From Pyramidobacter sp. YE332 (lineage in GTDB: Bacteria > Synergistota > Synergistia > Synergistales > Dethiosulfovibrionaceae), in NCBI RefSeq assembly GCF_033060595.1, contig NZ_CP133038.1, forward strand, positions 1,798,001-1,862,000: a stretch of 64,000 nucleotides of DNA. The letters run 5' to 3'. Positions 1-7,256 of this stretch are shown here, in pieces (within the stretch, counting starts at the first letter, position 1; each line of letters starts with the position of its first letter). Made by a program: the position numbers and the translations under genes. Under the pieces are notes generated by a model, which saw only the letters and a program-made list of their open reading frames with translations, was not told the origin of the DNA and ran no database searches.

Positions 1-294
1 GCTCAGAGGAAGACTGAGATTCTGAATGACGAACTCCTCCACAGCCATACGTAACTCCACGATCTCCACAGCTTCGACTATCGAGATCTCGTTGACCATA
101 GAACCTTTATGCGAAAATCCCTTCATGAATCCCTCCATAACTAGCCTCTGAAGAGCTTCACGTACAGGAGTTCGGCTCATGCCAAGCTCATCGCCGAGAC
201 TTTTCTCCGAAGGGGTGGATTCCGACGTTAAATCTCCTTGAAGAATCATTTCTTTGATTCTTTTGTACGCAATATCCCTTTTTGTAGTGAGCAA
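1..294 (-). CDS. GntR-family transcriptional regulator, N-terminal part (runs off the window)
   Basis: This is a DNA-binding repressor or activator of the GntR family, probably the FadR/FCD branch. The 98 visible residues hold the winged helix: IAYKRIKEMILQGDL, then SEKSLGDELGMSRTPVREAL, which is the classic GntR recognition helix, followed by a wing and the start of an alpha-helical ligand-binding domain (EAVEIVELRMAVEE). I chose the TTG at 292-294 because AAGGAGGGG sits about 5 bases upstream; the first ATG lies inside the HTH. The effector domain is outside the window, so the ligand is unknown. An IS630 element separates it from the cstA side. Confidence 0.85.
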   Translation of the reverse strand, partial: MLTTKRDIAYKRIKEMILQGDLTSESTPSEKSLGDELGMSRTPVREALQRLVMEGFMKGFSHKGSMVNEISIVEAVEIVELRMAVEEFVIQNLSLPLS

Positions 295-568
295 TATTTC
301 CCCTCCTTCAATGGTGTGGCATAACGTAAAATCTCCTTATTTAAAGAACGACTTCCCATTTACGTGAGTGGAGCATCATAAAATTCCGGTAGTATTTTTG
401 CAGTATACCAAGAAAATACCGCTTTATGTTTGAATAATATCAAAATTACCACTCTTTGTCAAATACAATAATTAACATGTATAAAAATGATGGTTCTTTT
501 CTTAAACTCACCATTTCACGAGGATCTGACAAATAGATAACGCACATTGCAAATAAAAAACTAATTAA
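295..568. other. AT-rich upstream region of the GntR gene
   Basis: This stretch is clearly more AT-rich than the surrounding genes. It holds the presumed promoter of the minus-strand GntR gene and a dyad at 386-422. I see no gene in it. A short minus-strand ORF across 446-817 overlaps the IS left end and has no coding signature. Confidence 0.5.
386..422. promoter_or_regulatory. candidate GntR operator / dyad
   Basis: An imperfect inverted repeat has outer arms CGGTA-TATTTT and AAAATACCG around a core TATAC flanked by CAG and CAAG. Autoregulated GntR proteins often bind such short palindromes about 100 bases upstream of their own start. Assignment to this regulator is inference from position. 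Confidence 0.3.
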
Positions 569-635
569 TACTATTTCATTATAGTATAGCCAAAGTATCC
601 GTACCTCAGTTATAATGCACCCGAGGTGATGGAGA

Positions 636-1118
636 ATGCCCGTAAAATACGAGATCACATCGGAACAGCAGGCGGAAATCGAAGCAGCGCGGAAAAAGAA
701 TCGCAACAAGAAGATCGAAGCCAAACTGAGAATCCTCAGCTTGCGCGCCGAAGGGAAAACCCTGAAAGAAATCAGCGAAATCACGGAATACCACTTCACG
801 AACGTCAGCAAGATCATCTCGCAGTTTATCCATCGCGGTCTCTCGTATGTGCTGCAATGCCATTACCTCGGCAACCATCGGAACATGACCTATGAGCAGG
901 AAGAAGCCGTACTTGCTCCTTACCTGGAGAAAGCCGGGAAAGGAGAAATCGTTTCGGTGGCGGAAATAGCCCAAGCCTATCAGACCGCGGTGGGACATAC
1001 TATCAGTCCGACTCAGATTTACGCGGTCCTGAAACGTCATGGCTGGAGAAAAGTCATGCCGCGCAGCCGTCACCCCAGGAAAGCGAACGAGGAGGCCATC
1101 GAGGCCTCAAAAAATTAA
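636..1118 (+). CDS. IS630 transposase, N-terminal frame (helix-turn-helix part)
   Basis: This is the DNA-binding half of the IS630 transposase, 160 residues. It contains a helix-turn-helix of the type LRAEGKTLKEISEITEYH (about residues 33-50) and a second winged-helix-like segment near SPTQIYAVLKRHGWRK (about residues 127-142). It ends at TAA 1116-1118 directly after a run of six A (1109-1114). The downstream frame continues the same protein at +1. Alone it lacks the DDE catalytic triad. Confidence 0.75.
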   Translation: MPVKYEITSEQQAEIEAARKKNRNKKIEAKLRILSLRAEGKTLKEISEITEYHFTNVSKIISQFIHRGLSYVLQCHYLGNHRNMTYEQEEAVLAPYLEKAGKGEIVSVAEIAQAYQTAVGHTISPTQIYAVLKRHGWRKVMPRSRHPRKANEEAIEASKN

Positions 1119-1674
1119 CGCTCAAGTTCAGGAATTAAAAGAGTTATCCACAACAGGGAACGTCAGACTGATGTTTCAGGACGAAGCCGGCTTCGGCAGA
1201 ATCAACACGCCCAAATACTGCTGGTGCAGGAAAGGCATTCGACCGAACGTTCCCTGCCTTCACATCCGCGAATACCGCTATGCTTACGGTGCCGTAGAGC
1301 CGCTTACGGGAGAAAGCCTCTTTCTGATCATGCCCAACTGCGACAGCGATTGCATGAACGTTTTCCTGCGGGAACTTTCACACCGATTTCCGGAAGACCA
1401 TATTCTGCTCTGCTGTGACGGAGCTGCCTGGCACAAGTCCAAAGCGCTTCAGGTTCCTGCCAACATCACCCTGTTCCATATTCCCCCCTATACCCCCGAG
1501 ATGAACCCCATTGAGCAGATCTGGAGAGAGCTGCGCTGTCAGGGCTTTCGAAACGAGATTTTTTCGACGCTTGAGAACGTTGTCGAGCGTCTGTGCCGCA
1601 CGATCAGAAATCTCACCGCTCAGACCATAAGGAGTATTACCGCAAGACAATGGATTGTTAGGTGCTTTAAATGA
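1039..1674 (+). CDS. IS630 transposase, C-terminal DDE frame
   Basis: This frame is the catalytic half. The DDE residues are visible as FQDEAGFGR, LLCCDGAAWHKS and NPIEQIWRELR, with about 31 residues between the last D and E, as in IS630. The residues before the A6 run are out-of-frame noise, so the useful part begins about position 1110. Fusing the frames by +1 at 1109-1114 (or by transcript slippage removing one A) gives one continuous transposase reading ...EASKINAQVQEL. The ATG at 1039 is probably not a real start. Confidence 0.75.
   Translation: MAGEKSCRAAVTPGKRTRRPSRPQKINAQVQELKELSTTGNVRLMFQDEAGFGRINTPKYCWCRKGIRPNVPCLHIREYRYAYGAVEPLTGESLFLIMPNCDSDCMNVFLRELSHRFPEDHILLCCDGAAWHKSKALQVPANITLFHIPPYTPEMNPIEQIWRELRCQGFRNEIFSTLENVVERLCRTIRNLTAQTIRSITARQWIVRCFK
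1109..1114 (+). promoter_or_regulatory. A6 slippage site joining the IS630 transposase frames
   Basis: Six consecutive A residues lie three bases before the frame-1 stop. Loss of one A in the transcript, or a +1 ribosomal shift, joins the two transposase frames without any gap in the domain. Simple inactivation by indel is an alternative. Confidence 0.45.
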
Positions 1675-1683
1675 GAAATAGTA

Positions 1684-2008
1684 TAAAAAGCGCCGCGTTT
1701 ACACACAGTCGTGTTACAAAAAACACATGACACGTAACCCTATACAGTTTTCAACACATCTTTTGCCGCAGAGCAAATTCTTCATCGCTCACCATAAAAA
1801 GACTGTTGGGGCGTCTGCCCCAAAAACGACATTATACCGATTTCTCACTAAAGGATTGAACTTTGCGGCGCTCCGAGGGAAAACAACAAAGCGAGCTGCG
1901 CAGACCGTACAGCGGTCGAGGCAGTCCGATCGGTTGGACTGTCTCGGGGCCCCTCGTAATTCGGTCTTTCGCCCGAGAAAGAGCATGAGACAGACTCTTT
2001 TCGTTCAC
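1684..2008. other. intergenic region with several hairpins, no gene seen
   Basis: No convincing gene is present. The stretch holds a TTGGGGC/GCCCCAA hairpin (1806-1823), a GGCAGTCC/GGACTGTC hairpin near 1920-1944, a GGGGCCCC palindrome near 1949, and a copy of a short intergenic repeat at 1858-1894. A 65-residue minus-strand ORF across 1789-1986 is rich in Arg and Cys, has no recognisable domain, and probably just reflects the repeats. Confidence 0.5.
1858..1894. repeat. short intergenic repeat, copy 1
   Basis: The core TTGCGGCG-TCCGAG followed by CAAAGCGA recurs at 7041-7075 and, through the IS1634 duplication, at 9499-9533. The first and second copies differ at several positions, so this is an older dispersed repeat rather than part of the recent duplication. 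Confidence 0.4.
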
Positions 2009-2043
2009 AAAAAAAATCTTCCTCCGAAGAGGAAGATTTTTTT
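2009..2043 (-). terminator. terminator of cstA
   Basis: A perfect AATCTTCCTC/GAGGAAGATT stem has a CGAA loop and A/T tracts on both sides. It lies 25 bases beyond the cstA stop and can act on both strands. Confidence 0.9.
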
Positions 2044-2068
2044 CGTACCGTTTAAATTCTAAATTGCA

Positions 2069-3727
2069 TCAGGCGCTTTGTTTTTCGCTGGAATGCATGG
2101 TCCTGATTCCCGCGATGGACATGGCGATCCCCAGAACGATGAGGATAACCGCCAAGCAGGAAAGCAGATAGTTGGGCTGAGCGACCGCGAACCGCTCCTT
2201 CACCTCGATGATCAGCGAGAAGACCGTCGTTACAAGCATGAACCAGAAGGGAGCATACACAAAAGTATGCTTCTTTTTGAGGCCAAGCTTGACCCAGGCC
2301 GCGATGCTCAGAAGGCTCAGAGCGGCGACCATTTGGTTGGCGGCGCCGAAAATCGGCCAGATCGCCAGCCACGCCGCGATCACCTTGCCGCTCACATCGT
2401 GAGTCTTGGTGTAGACCAGGCAAAGAGCGAGGACGATAACGAAAATCGTCGCAGGATACATGCTGACTTTGCCGCCGGTAATCTCCTGGACTTGATAGCG
2501 GGCCAGACGAGTCGCCGTATCAAGAGAAGTCAGCAGGAAGCTGTTGATGGCAATGGCGCCCAAACGGGCACCGAACGTGGCGTCAAGTCCCACAAGCGTC
2601 GAGAACTTACCGAAACCCAACGAGAAAATCTGCACGGGAGAAAGTCCCTTTGCGCCTTCAAGGCCAAGCACCATCAGCGTACCGATGGAGATGACGGCCA
2701 CCAGACCTTCGATCAGCATGGCGCCGTAGCCGACAAGAACGGCATCCTTCTCCTTGCGGAGCTGCTTGGACGTCGTGCCGCTGCCGACGAGGCTATGGAA
2801 ACCGGAAATGGCGCCGCAGGCAACCAGGACGAACATGGCAGGCCACATGGCGCTGGAAGAGAAACCGAAGTAGCGGACGTTGGCAGCCACTACGGAAACG
2901 GTCTTGGAATCAAGCGCACTGCCGGCGAACATGCCGTACGCGCCGATGGCCACGGCAAAATACAGGAAGTAAGAGGCAAGGTAATCGCGGGGCTGAAGGA
3001 GCATCCACACCGGCAGGATGGAAGCAAAGAAAATATAAACGCCGAGGAACGCGTTCCAGAAGTTGATGTCATGGGCAAAAACGGTGTTGATCAGCCAAGG
3101 GGCCGTCTCGGCGTTCACCTTGACGCAGCCGCCGACGATCAAAGCGAGCATGACGATCGTGACAACCCAGAGAGGAACATGCCAGCGATAAATCATGAAG
3201 CCGGCGATAATCGCCAATATGATATAAAGAGAGCTGACAAACGCAACGACAGGATCAGCCGCAAACGTGCCGGCGGACATGACCAGGAAGACGGCGACGA
3301 CAAGGATCAGCGTGAGGATGGTAAAACTCAGGAAAAGGAATTTCCCCGTTTTGCCGATCCATTTTTCAACGACCGCGCCGATCGACTGGCCGTCGTGGCG
3401 AAGAGAAGCAACCAGGGCGCCCATGTCGTGAGGTCCGCCGAGGAAGGTCGAACCGATGACGCACCATAAAATCGTAGGCAGCCAGCCAAACTTCATGGCT
3501 GCGGCGATGGGCCCCGTGATGGGTCCAGCGCCGGCAATCGAAGCAAAGTGGTGCCCCAGCAAGACGGCCGGATGGGCAGGACAATAGTCGATCCCATCTT
3601 CGAACTTGACAGCAGGAGTCTCGTTCGTGTCGGAAAGGCCGTACACATTCGCCATAAAGCGCCCATAAACGATGTAGCCGATGATAAATATGACAGCAGA
3701 AATACCAAACATCATTGGGAACAGCAT
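2069..3727 (-). CDS. cstA: carbon starvation protein CstA, peptide/pyruvate-type transporter
   Basis: This is an inner-membrane transporter of the CstA family, known in enterobacteria for peptide or pyruvate uptake under carbon limitation. The 552 residues are almost all transmembrane segments. Family features include HPAVLLGHHFASIAGAGPITGP, split by hydrophobic helices, GGPHDMGALVASLRHDGQSIG, and SLVGSGTTSKQL. The start at 3727 (MLFPMMFG) is favoured because GGAGGTG lies 8 bases upstream; an ORF extension of seven residues has no ribosome site. The gene stands alone with its own terminator. The real substrate in this organism cannot be told from the sequence; amino acid or peptide uptake would fit an asaccharolytic anaerobe. 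Confidence 0.93.
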   Translation of the reverse strand: MLFPMMFGISAVIFIIGYIVYGRFMANVYGLSDTNETPAVKFEDGIDYCPAHPAVLLGHHFASIAGAGPITGPIAAAMKFGWLPTILWCVIGSTFLGGPHDMGALVASLRHDGQSIGAVVEKWIGKTGKFLFLSFTILTLILVVAVFLVMSAGTFAADPVVAFVSSLYIILAIIAGFMIYRWHVPLWVVTIVMLALIVGGCVKVNAETAPWLINTVFAHDINFWNAFLGVYIFFASILPVWMLLQPRDYLASYFLYFAVAIGAYGMFAGSALDSKTVSVVAANVRYFGFSSSAMWPAMFVLVACGAISGFHSLVGSGTTSKQLRKEKDAVLVGYGAMLIEGLVAVISIGTLMVLGLEGAKGLSPVQIFSLGFGKFSTLVGLDATFGARLGAIAINSFLLTSLDTATRLARYQVQEITGGKVSMYPATIFVIVLALCLVYTKTHDVSGKVIAAWLAIWPIFGAANQMVAALSLLSIAAWVKLGLKKKHTFVYAPFWFMLVTTVFSLIIEVKERFAVAQPNYLLSCLAVILIVLGIAMSIAGIRTMHSSEKQSA

Positions 3728-3847
3728 ATAAAACACACCTCCATACAATTTTTGCGCCCTTTCGTCTTGGGCGTTTTTCTATCGTGAACCGGGAGGACCT
3801 GCTTCCCCACCGGCACTCACCCCATGAGATTCCGTCGCCCCTGTGTT

Positions 3848-4279
3848 TTATCCCGGCGATTCCCCCTTATGAGCCAAGGCATATTTGTGCGCCGCGTCGA
3901 TGAGCTGGGTAAGATCGGTCAGTCTTTTCAATGAATCTCCCAGAGGGGTATACTGATAGACCTCGACAAAGCCGTTGAATCCCATTCGGAACGATTTGCT
4001 TCTCGAAGTGGTATTCCCTTCTGGGCGGACAAAAATATAGCGTTGAAGCATCAAGCCTTTTTGGTGCCTGGCATTTTTAAACAGACACTCAAGGTCCCCA
4101 TCCTCATATTTCCAGATAATATAATCATCAGCTTTATACCGCCCCACCTCGCCCAGCAGCCCCGCTTTTATGAAATCGACCCGACGATAAACTCCCGACG
4201 CGCTGCCACTTTGCCATGGCACAAAACGCCAGTCGTCCCAATAAATTTTTCCACCCGTTAAGTAGGACATATCGATCAT
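3848..4279 (-). CDS. conserved-looking hypothetical protein
   Basis: This 143-residue soluble protein is not recognised. It is rich in Trp, Tyr and charged residues (GGKIYWDDWRFVPWQSG, DDYIIWKYEDGDLECLF). It has no signal peptide or membrane segment. I favour the ATG at 4279 because CAGGAGAGTG precedes it, rather than the upstream ATG at 4312. It sits alone between cstA and tRNA-Val. Codon use and a clear ribosome site suggest that it is real, but no function can be offered. Confidence 0.55.
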   Translation of the reverse strand: MIDMSYLTGGKIYWDDWRFVPWQSGSASGVYRRVDFIKAGLLGEVGRYKADDYIIWKYEDGDLECLFKNARHQKGLMLQRYIFVRPEGNTTSRSKSFRMGFNGFVEVYQYTPLGDSLKRLTDLTQLIDAAHKYALAHKGESPG

Positions 4280-4405
4280 CTCGGGCACTCTCCTGCACGA
4301 TATGGTATCCATTCGACTGCATACAGCGTATTTTATCCATCTAACTTTTCAAATCTTACCACAAAAGCAAAACGCCGTATACAAGCAACTTTTCTCTTTT
4401 GGGGG

Positions 4406-4434
4406 TTGCAAAAATTGCACAGAGCATTTATAAT
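4406..4434 (+). promoter_or_regulatory. sigma-70 promoter of tRNA-Val
   Basis: TTGCAA at 4406-4411 and a perfect TATAAT at 4429-4434 are separated by 17 bases. The tRNA begins 22 bases past the -10 box. Confidence 0.85.
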
Positions 4435-4455
4435 CTCATACGTTGCAAACAAAAA

Positions 4456-4530
4456 GGGCGATTAGCTCAGTGGAAGAGCGCTTCCTTCACACGGAAGAGG
4501 TCACAGGTTCGAACCCTGTATCGCCCACCA
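4456..4530 (+). tRNA. tRNA-Val (anticodon CAC)
   Basis: The 75-base cloverleaf has acceptor GGGCGAT/ATCGCCC, a D arm, an anticodon stem CTTCC/GGAAG with loop TTCACAC giving anticodon CAC, a T arm ACAGG-TTCGAAC-CCTGT, and an encoded CCA. It reads GUG codons. It is monocistronic with its own promoter and terminator. Confidence 0.95.
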
Positions 4531-4542
4531 TATGGAACCAGC

Positions 4543-4577
4543 AAATCCGTGAGACGAATCGTCTTGCGGATTTTTTT
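4543..4577 (+). terminator. terminator of tRNA-Val
   Basis: The stem AATCCG-AGACGA/TCGTCT-CGGATT has small internal mismatches and is followed by seven T. Confidence 0.85.
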
Positions 4578-4722
4578 ATTCTCCGAGCCGCTGTTATCGC
4601 GGCTTCAGTATAGCATATTAATACATAAAAATCGACATGCCGGACCGCGCAAAAGTTTTAATATTCCGTGCGCCTCATGTGCTGCCCATAAAACGAACGA
4701 ATTGGGCTCTCTCCTTACTTTA

Positions 4723-5433
4723 TTATACTGGGGCAGGATTCTCCAGATCCGCGCCAACCCCTACAACATCATCGACCGGCACCGAAAAAATCGTGCTTTT
4801 CTCCGGAGATTTCTCCGCCAGGGTTCTGCTGACGGCGGACATGATCTTCGCTTTCTCTTCGCGTTGGACCAGTATCGCCAAGATTTCCATCTCATCATAC
4901 AGCTTCAGCCCAAAAAAACTTTCCGTAGTTTCGTCGCCCACAGCGCGGGCCTTCATCACGGTCCCCCCGCGCGCGCCAGCGTTCCGAGCGGATTTCATGA
5001 TCGAATCGACGAAACCATCTTCTGTGCTGACAATGATCAATTCATATTTGTTTTCGTTAGTCTTATACATGACGCGCTCCTCGTTTTTTTTCTCACGAAC
5101 GGCTGACAGGTAACGACGCGGTATTCCCCGGTTCACGGATGAAAGCGGGATGGTAAAAAGGATCCCTCGCCCGGCGTTGCGAAGCTGCATGGCGTCCGAG
5201 ATCTGGGTGATGAGGGCGGGGATCCAGGAGCGCGGGGTCAAGCCGAACACAACGACTTTTTCCTTTTCGCCGATGCCCAGGATGTCCAAGATCTCGGTGC
5301 TCGCCGTTCCCCTCCCCCAGCAGGAAAGCGTCAGGGAAACGTTTTTTCCTTTGAAGAAATTTGTGGCCTGGACCGCTTTGGTTCGGTCAACGATCGTGAC
5401 CATGAGTTCCATTACGGGCAATTTCTCAGTCAT
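4723..5433 (-). CDS. tandem PII-like protein paired with DUF1538
   Basis: This is a cytoplasmic protein of 236 residues made of two PII-like ferredoxin-fold halves. The first spans about residues 5-100 (ELMVTIVDRTKAVQATNFF). The second spans about 125-230 and has the more recognisable PII segment NAGARGGTVMKARAVG, a T-loop-like stretch, and a final beta-alpha unit. PII proteins sense ATP/ADP, 2-oxoglutarate or other small molecules and dock on transporters. The ATG at 5433 has GGAGGAG 10 bases upstream and overlaps the DUF1538 stop by 8 bases, so the two are translationally coupled. The canonical T-loop Tyr of GlnB is not evident. Inference: it gates or regulates the DUF1538 membrane protein. 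Confidence 0.75.
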   Translation of the reverse strand: MTEKLPVMELMVTIVDRTKAVQATNFFKGKNVSLTLSCWGRGTASTEILDILGIGEKEKVVVFGLTPRSWIPALITQISDAMQLRNAGRGILFTIPLSSVNRGIPRRYLSAVREKKNEERVMYKTNENKYELIIVSTEDGFVDSIMKSARNAGARGGTVMKARAVGDETTESFFGLKLYDEMEILAILVQREEKAKIMSAVSRTLAEKSPEKSTIFSVPVDDVVGVGADLENPAPV

Positions 5434-6964
5434 TATAGGCAAGCTCCTCCGGAGTGTACTCGATAATAACGAAGTTGTCGTAGACCTTACTGACCGGCGG
5501 CTGTTTGGCAGCGGCCTTCAGACGCATGTTATACAACACGCCAAGAATCTGGATCGAAATGAGCGGCGTCATCGCCACCATGGCAACGACGCCAAACGCG
5601 TCCGTCAGGATGGAACCGCCCGCGCCTTCGCACGCGCCCATGGCCAAAGGCAGAAGAAACGTCGCCGTCATGGGACCGCTGGCAACGCCGCCGGAGTCGA
5701 AGGCGATCCCGGTAAAAATAGGGGGAACGAAAAAAGTCAAAACGAGCGCCAGCGCGTAACCCGGAATGATGATCCAGTAAATGGACAGTCCCGTAATCGC
5801 GCGCAACATCGCAAACGCAACGGAGCAGGCCACGCCGCAGGCCAAACTGACATGCATGGCTCGTTGCGAGATGGTGCCGCCGGTAATCTCTTCGACCTGC
5901 TTGTTCAGAACGTGGACGGCCGGCTCCGCGTCGACCACATAATAACCGATAATCAGTCCGAGGGGCAACAGCAGCCATCTGTACTCGGACATGGCCAGCG
6001 ACTTGCCGATGAAGTGCCCGGCCGGCATGAAGCCGACGTTGACGCCGGTAAGGAAAAGCACGAGCCCGATAAACGTATAGGCGACCCCCACGACGATGCG
6101 GATCAGAGAGCCACGGCGGAAAAGGGCAAAGATCCCTTGAAAAACGACAAAAAAAGCGACAACGGGCGTCAAGGCGAGCGAGACCTCTTTCAAATAAGCG
6201 GGAATTCTCACAAAGAAGCTTTCGGCAATGTCGATCGAAGTCATCTTGTCCATCGGCACAATCGTTTGGGATGCCTCCGTTGTCTGGGGATCATAGATCA
6301 TCCCCAGGAGCATCACCGTCAAGATGGGGCCGACGCTGCAGAGAGACACGAGACCGAAGCTGTCCTCCTGAGACGATTCATCGTGGCGCATCGACGCCAT
6401 GCCGACGCCGAGAGAGATGATAAACGGGACGGTGATCGGTCCCGTCGTGACGCCGCCGGCGTCAAAAGCGACGGGGATAAACGACTGCGGCGTAAAGTAC
6501 GCGAGAAGGAAAACCACCCCATACAGAAACAACAAAACGTGGGCGAGATCGATCTTCAACAGAGGGCGAAGCATCGCGATGACAAGAAAAACGCCGACAC
6601 CGCCGGCAACCGTGATGATCAGCGTAAAATCCGAAACCGCCGGCACCTGCCCGGCCAATACCTGCAGATCCGGCTCGGCGATCGTCGTGATCAGGCCGAG
6701 CAAAAAACAGACGGGCACGGCAAAGGAGAGTTTGCGCAGCAGAGTGATCTGCTTTCCGACGCCCTCCCCCATCGGCATCATGGCCATGTCCGCGCCGAGA
6801 GAAAAAAATCCCATCCCCACGATCAAAAGCACCGCGCCGACAAGAAAAAGCATCAGTATCTCCGCAGGCATGGGGACGATCAATGCGCTCAGAGCGACGA
6901 CCAAGAGAGAAATAGGCGTAACCGACTTGAGCGCCTCGCCGACCTTCCCCTTCAACTTATTCAA
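5426..6964 (-). CDS. DUF1538 integral membrane protein (two repeats)
   Basis: This is a polytopic membrane protein of 512 residues of the DUF1538 family, a family without an established transport substrate. It consists of two homologous halves. Each ends in a signature loop: DAGGVTTGPITVPF at about residue 168 and DSGGVASGPMTATF at about residue 423, as expected of an inverted- or tandem-repeat transporter. The start is the TTG at 6964, which has AGGGAGG nine bases upstream; longer in-frame starts have no ribosome site. Its first 56 codons and upstream region are duplicated at 9256-9422 by the neighbouring IS1634 insertion, but this copy is intact. It is cotranscribed with the PII-like gene. 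Confidence 0.85.
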   Translation of the reverse strand: MNKLKGKVGEALKSVTPISLLVVALSALIVPMPAEILMLFLVGAVLLIVGMGFFSLGADMAMMPMGEGVGKQITLLRKLSFAVPVCFLLGLITTIAEPDLQVLAGQVPAVSDFTLIITVAGGVGVFLVIAMLRPLLKIDLAHVLLFLYGVVFLLAYFTPQSFIPVAFDAGGVTTGPITVPFIISLGVGMASMRHDESSQEDSFGLVSLCSVGPILTVMLLGMIYDPQTTEASQTIVPMDKMTSIDIAESFFVRIPAYLKEVSLALTPVVAFFVVFQGIFALFRRGSLIRIVVGVAYTFIGLVLFLTGVNVGFMPAGHFIGKSLAMSEYRWLLLPLGLIIGYYVVDAEPAVHVLNKQVEEITGGTISQRAMHVSLACGVACSVAFAMLRAITGLSIYWIIIPGYALALVLTFFVPPIFTGIAFDSGGVASGPMTATFLLPLAMGACEGAGGSILTDAFGVVAMVAMTPLISIQILGVLYNMRLKAAAKQPPVSKVYDNFVIIEYTPEELAYND

Positions 6965-7040
6965 TGCCTTCAGCCTCCCTGAAACGCTGCCGCACACGGC
7001 AGCTTTGTATTTTTGACAAAAGTGTCCCTTTTAAAAACTC

Positions 7041-7075
7041 GAACCTTGCGGCGTTCCGAGAGAGCCGCAAAGCGA
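7041..7075. repeat. short intergenic repeat, copy 2
   Basis: This copy matches the element at 1858-1894 (core TTGCGGCG-TCCGAG, then CAAAGCGA). It lies between the tRNA terminator and the DUF1538 start. A third copy at 9499-9533 is only the IS-derived duplicate of this one. Confidence 0.4.
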
Positions 7076-7090
7076 CACACACAGTATAAC

Positions 7091-7117
7091 AAAAAAACCT
7101 CGCCGCAAGCGAGGTTT
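7091..7117 (-). terminator. terminator of tRNA(CAU), copy 1
   Basis: The stem AACCTCG/CGAGGTT has a CCGCAAG-type loop. Read on the minus strand, it ends in seven T. Confidence 0.85.
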
Positions 7118-7147
7118 CTCGAGAAATTCAATCAACTGACAGTCAAA

Positions 7148-7222
7148 TGGTGGGCCCACCAGGGTTCGAACCTGGAACCTCCCGGTTATGAGCCGGCAGC
7201 TCTACCCTTGAGCTATGGGCCC
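7148..7222 (-). tRNA. tRNA with anticodon CAU (Met or Ile2), copy 1
   Basis: The 75-base tRNA has acceptor GGGCCCA/TGGGCCC, anticodon stem CCGG/CCGG with loop CTCATAA, T arm CCAGG-TTCGAAC-CCTGG, and an encoded CCA. CAU could be elongator Met or lysidine-modified Ile2. The paired first acceptor base pair rules out initiator tRNA. An identical copy lies at 9606-9680. Confidence 0.93.
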
Positions 7223-7256
7223 TCTTCAGATCATGCAGCCAGACGACGAACGTTAT

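Larger units (their letters stand above)
571..1681 (+). mobile_element. IS630-family insertion sequence
   Basis: The element is about 1.1 kb and is bounded by TA dinucleotides at 569-570 and 1682-1683, the target duplicated by IS630/Tc1-mariner elements. The ends are short imperfect inverted repeats: CTATTTCATT on the left and, read inward, CTATTTCTCATT on the right. It carries one transposase split into two overlapping frames. The end positions are my best fit from the repeats and the TA flanks. Confidence 0.75.
6798..7256. repeat. 459-bp direct repeat, copy 1 (IS1634 target duplication)
   Basis: This segment is identical, as far as I compared it, to 9256-9714 at a constant offset of 2458. 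It holds the 5' end of the DUF1538 gene, a terminator and a complete tRNA(CAU). The two copies exactly bracket the IS at 7257-9255, so they are the target-site duplication. One G (6797) is also shared and makes one edge ambiguous. Confidence 0.92.

Noticed and set aside
636-1674. IS630 transposase as a simple pseudogene
   Set aside because: The two frames join without gap at an A6 run and all catalytic residues remain, so productive frameshifting is at least as likely; left open.
1789-1986. 65-residue Arg/Cys-rich minus-strand ORF
   Set aside because: It is made of intergenic repeat and hairpin sequence, with no ribosome site.
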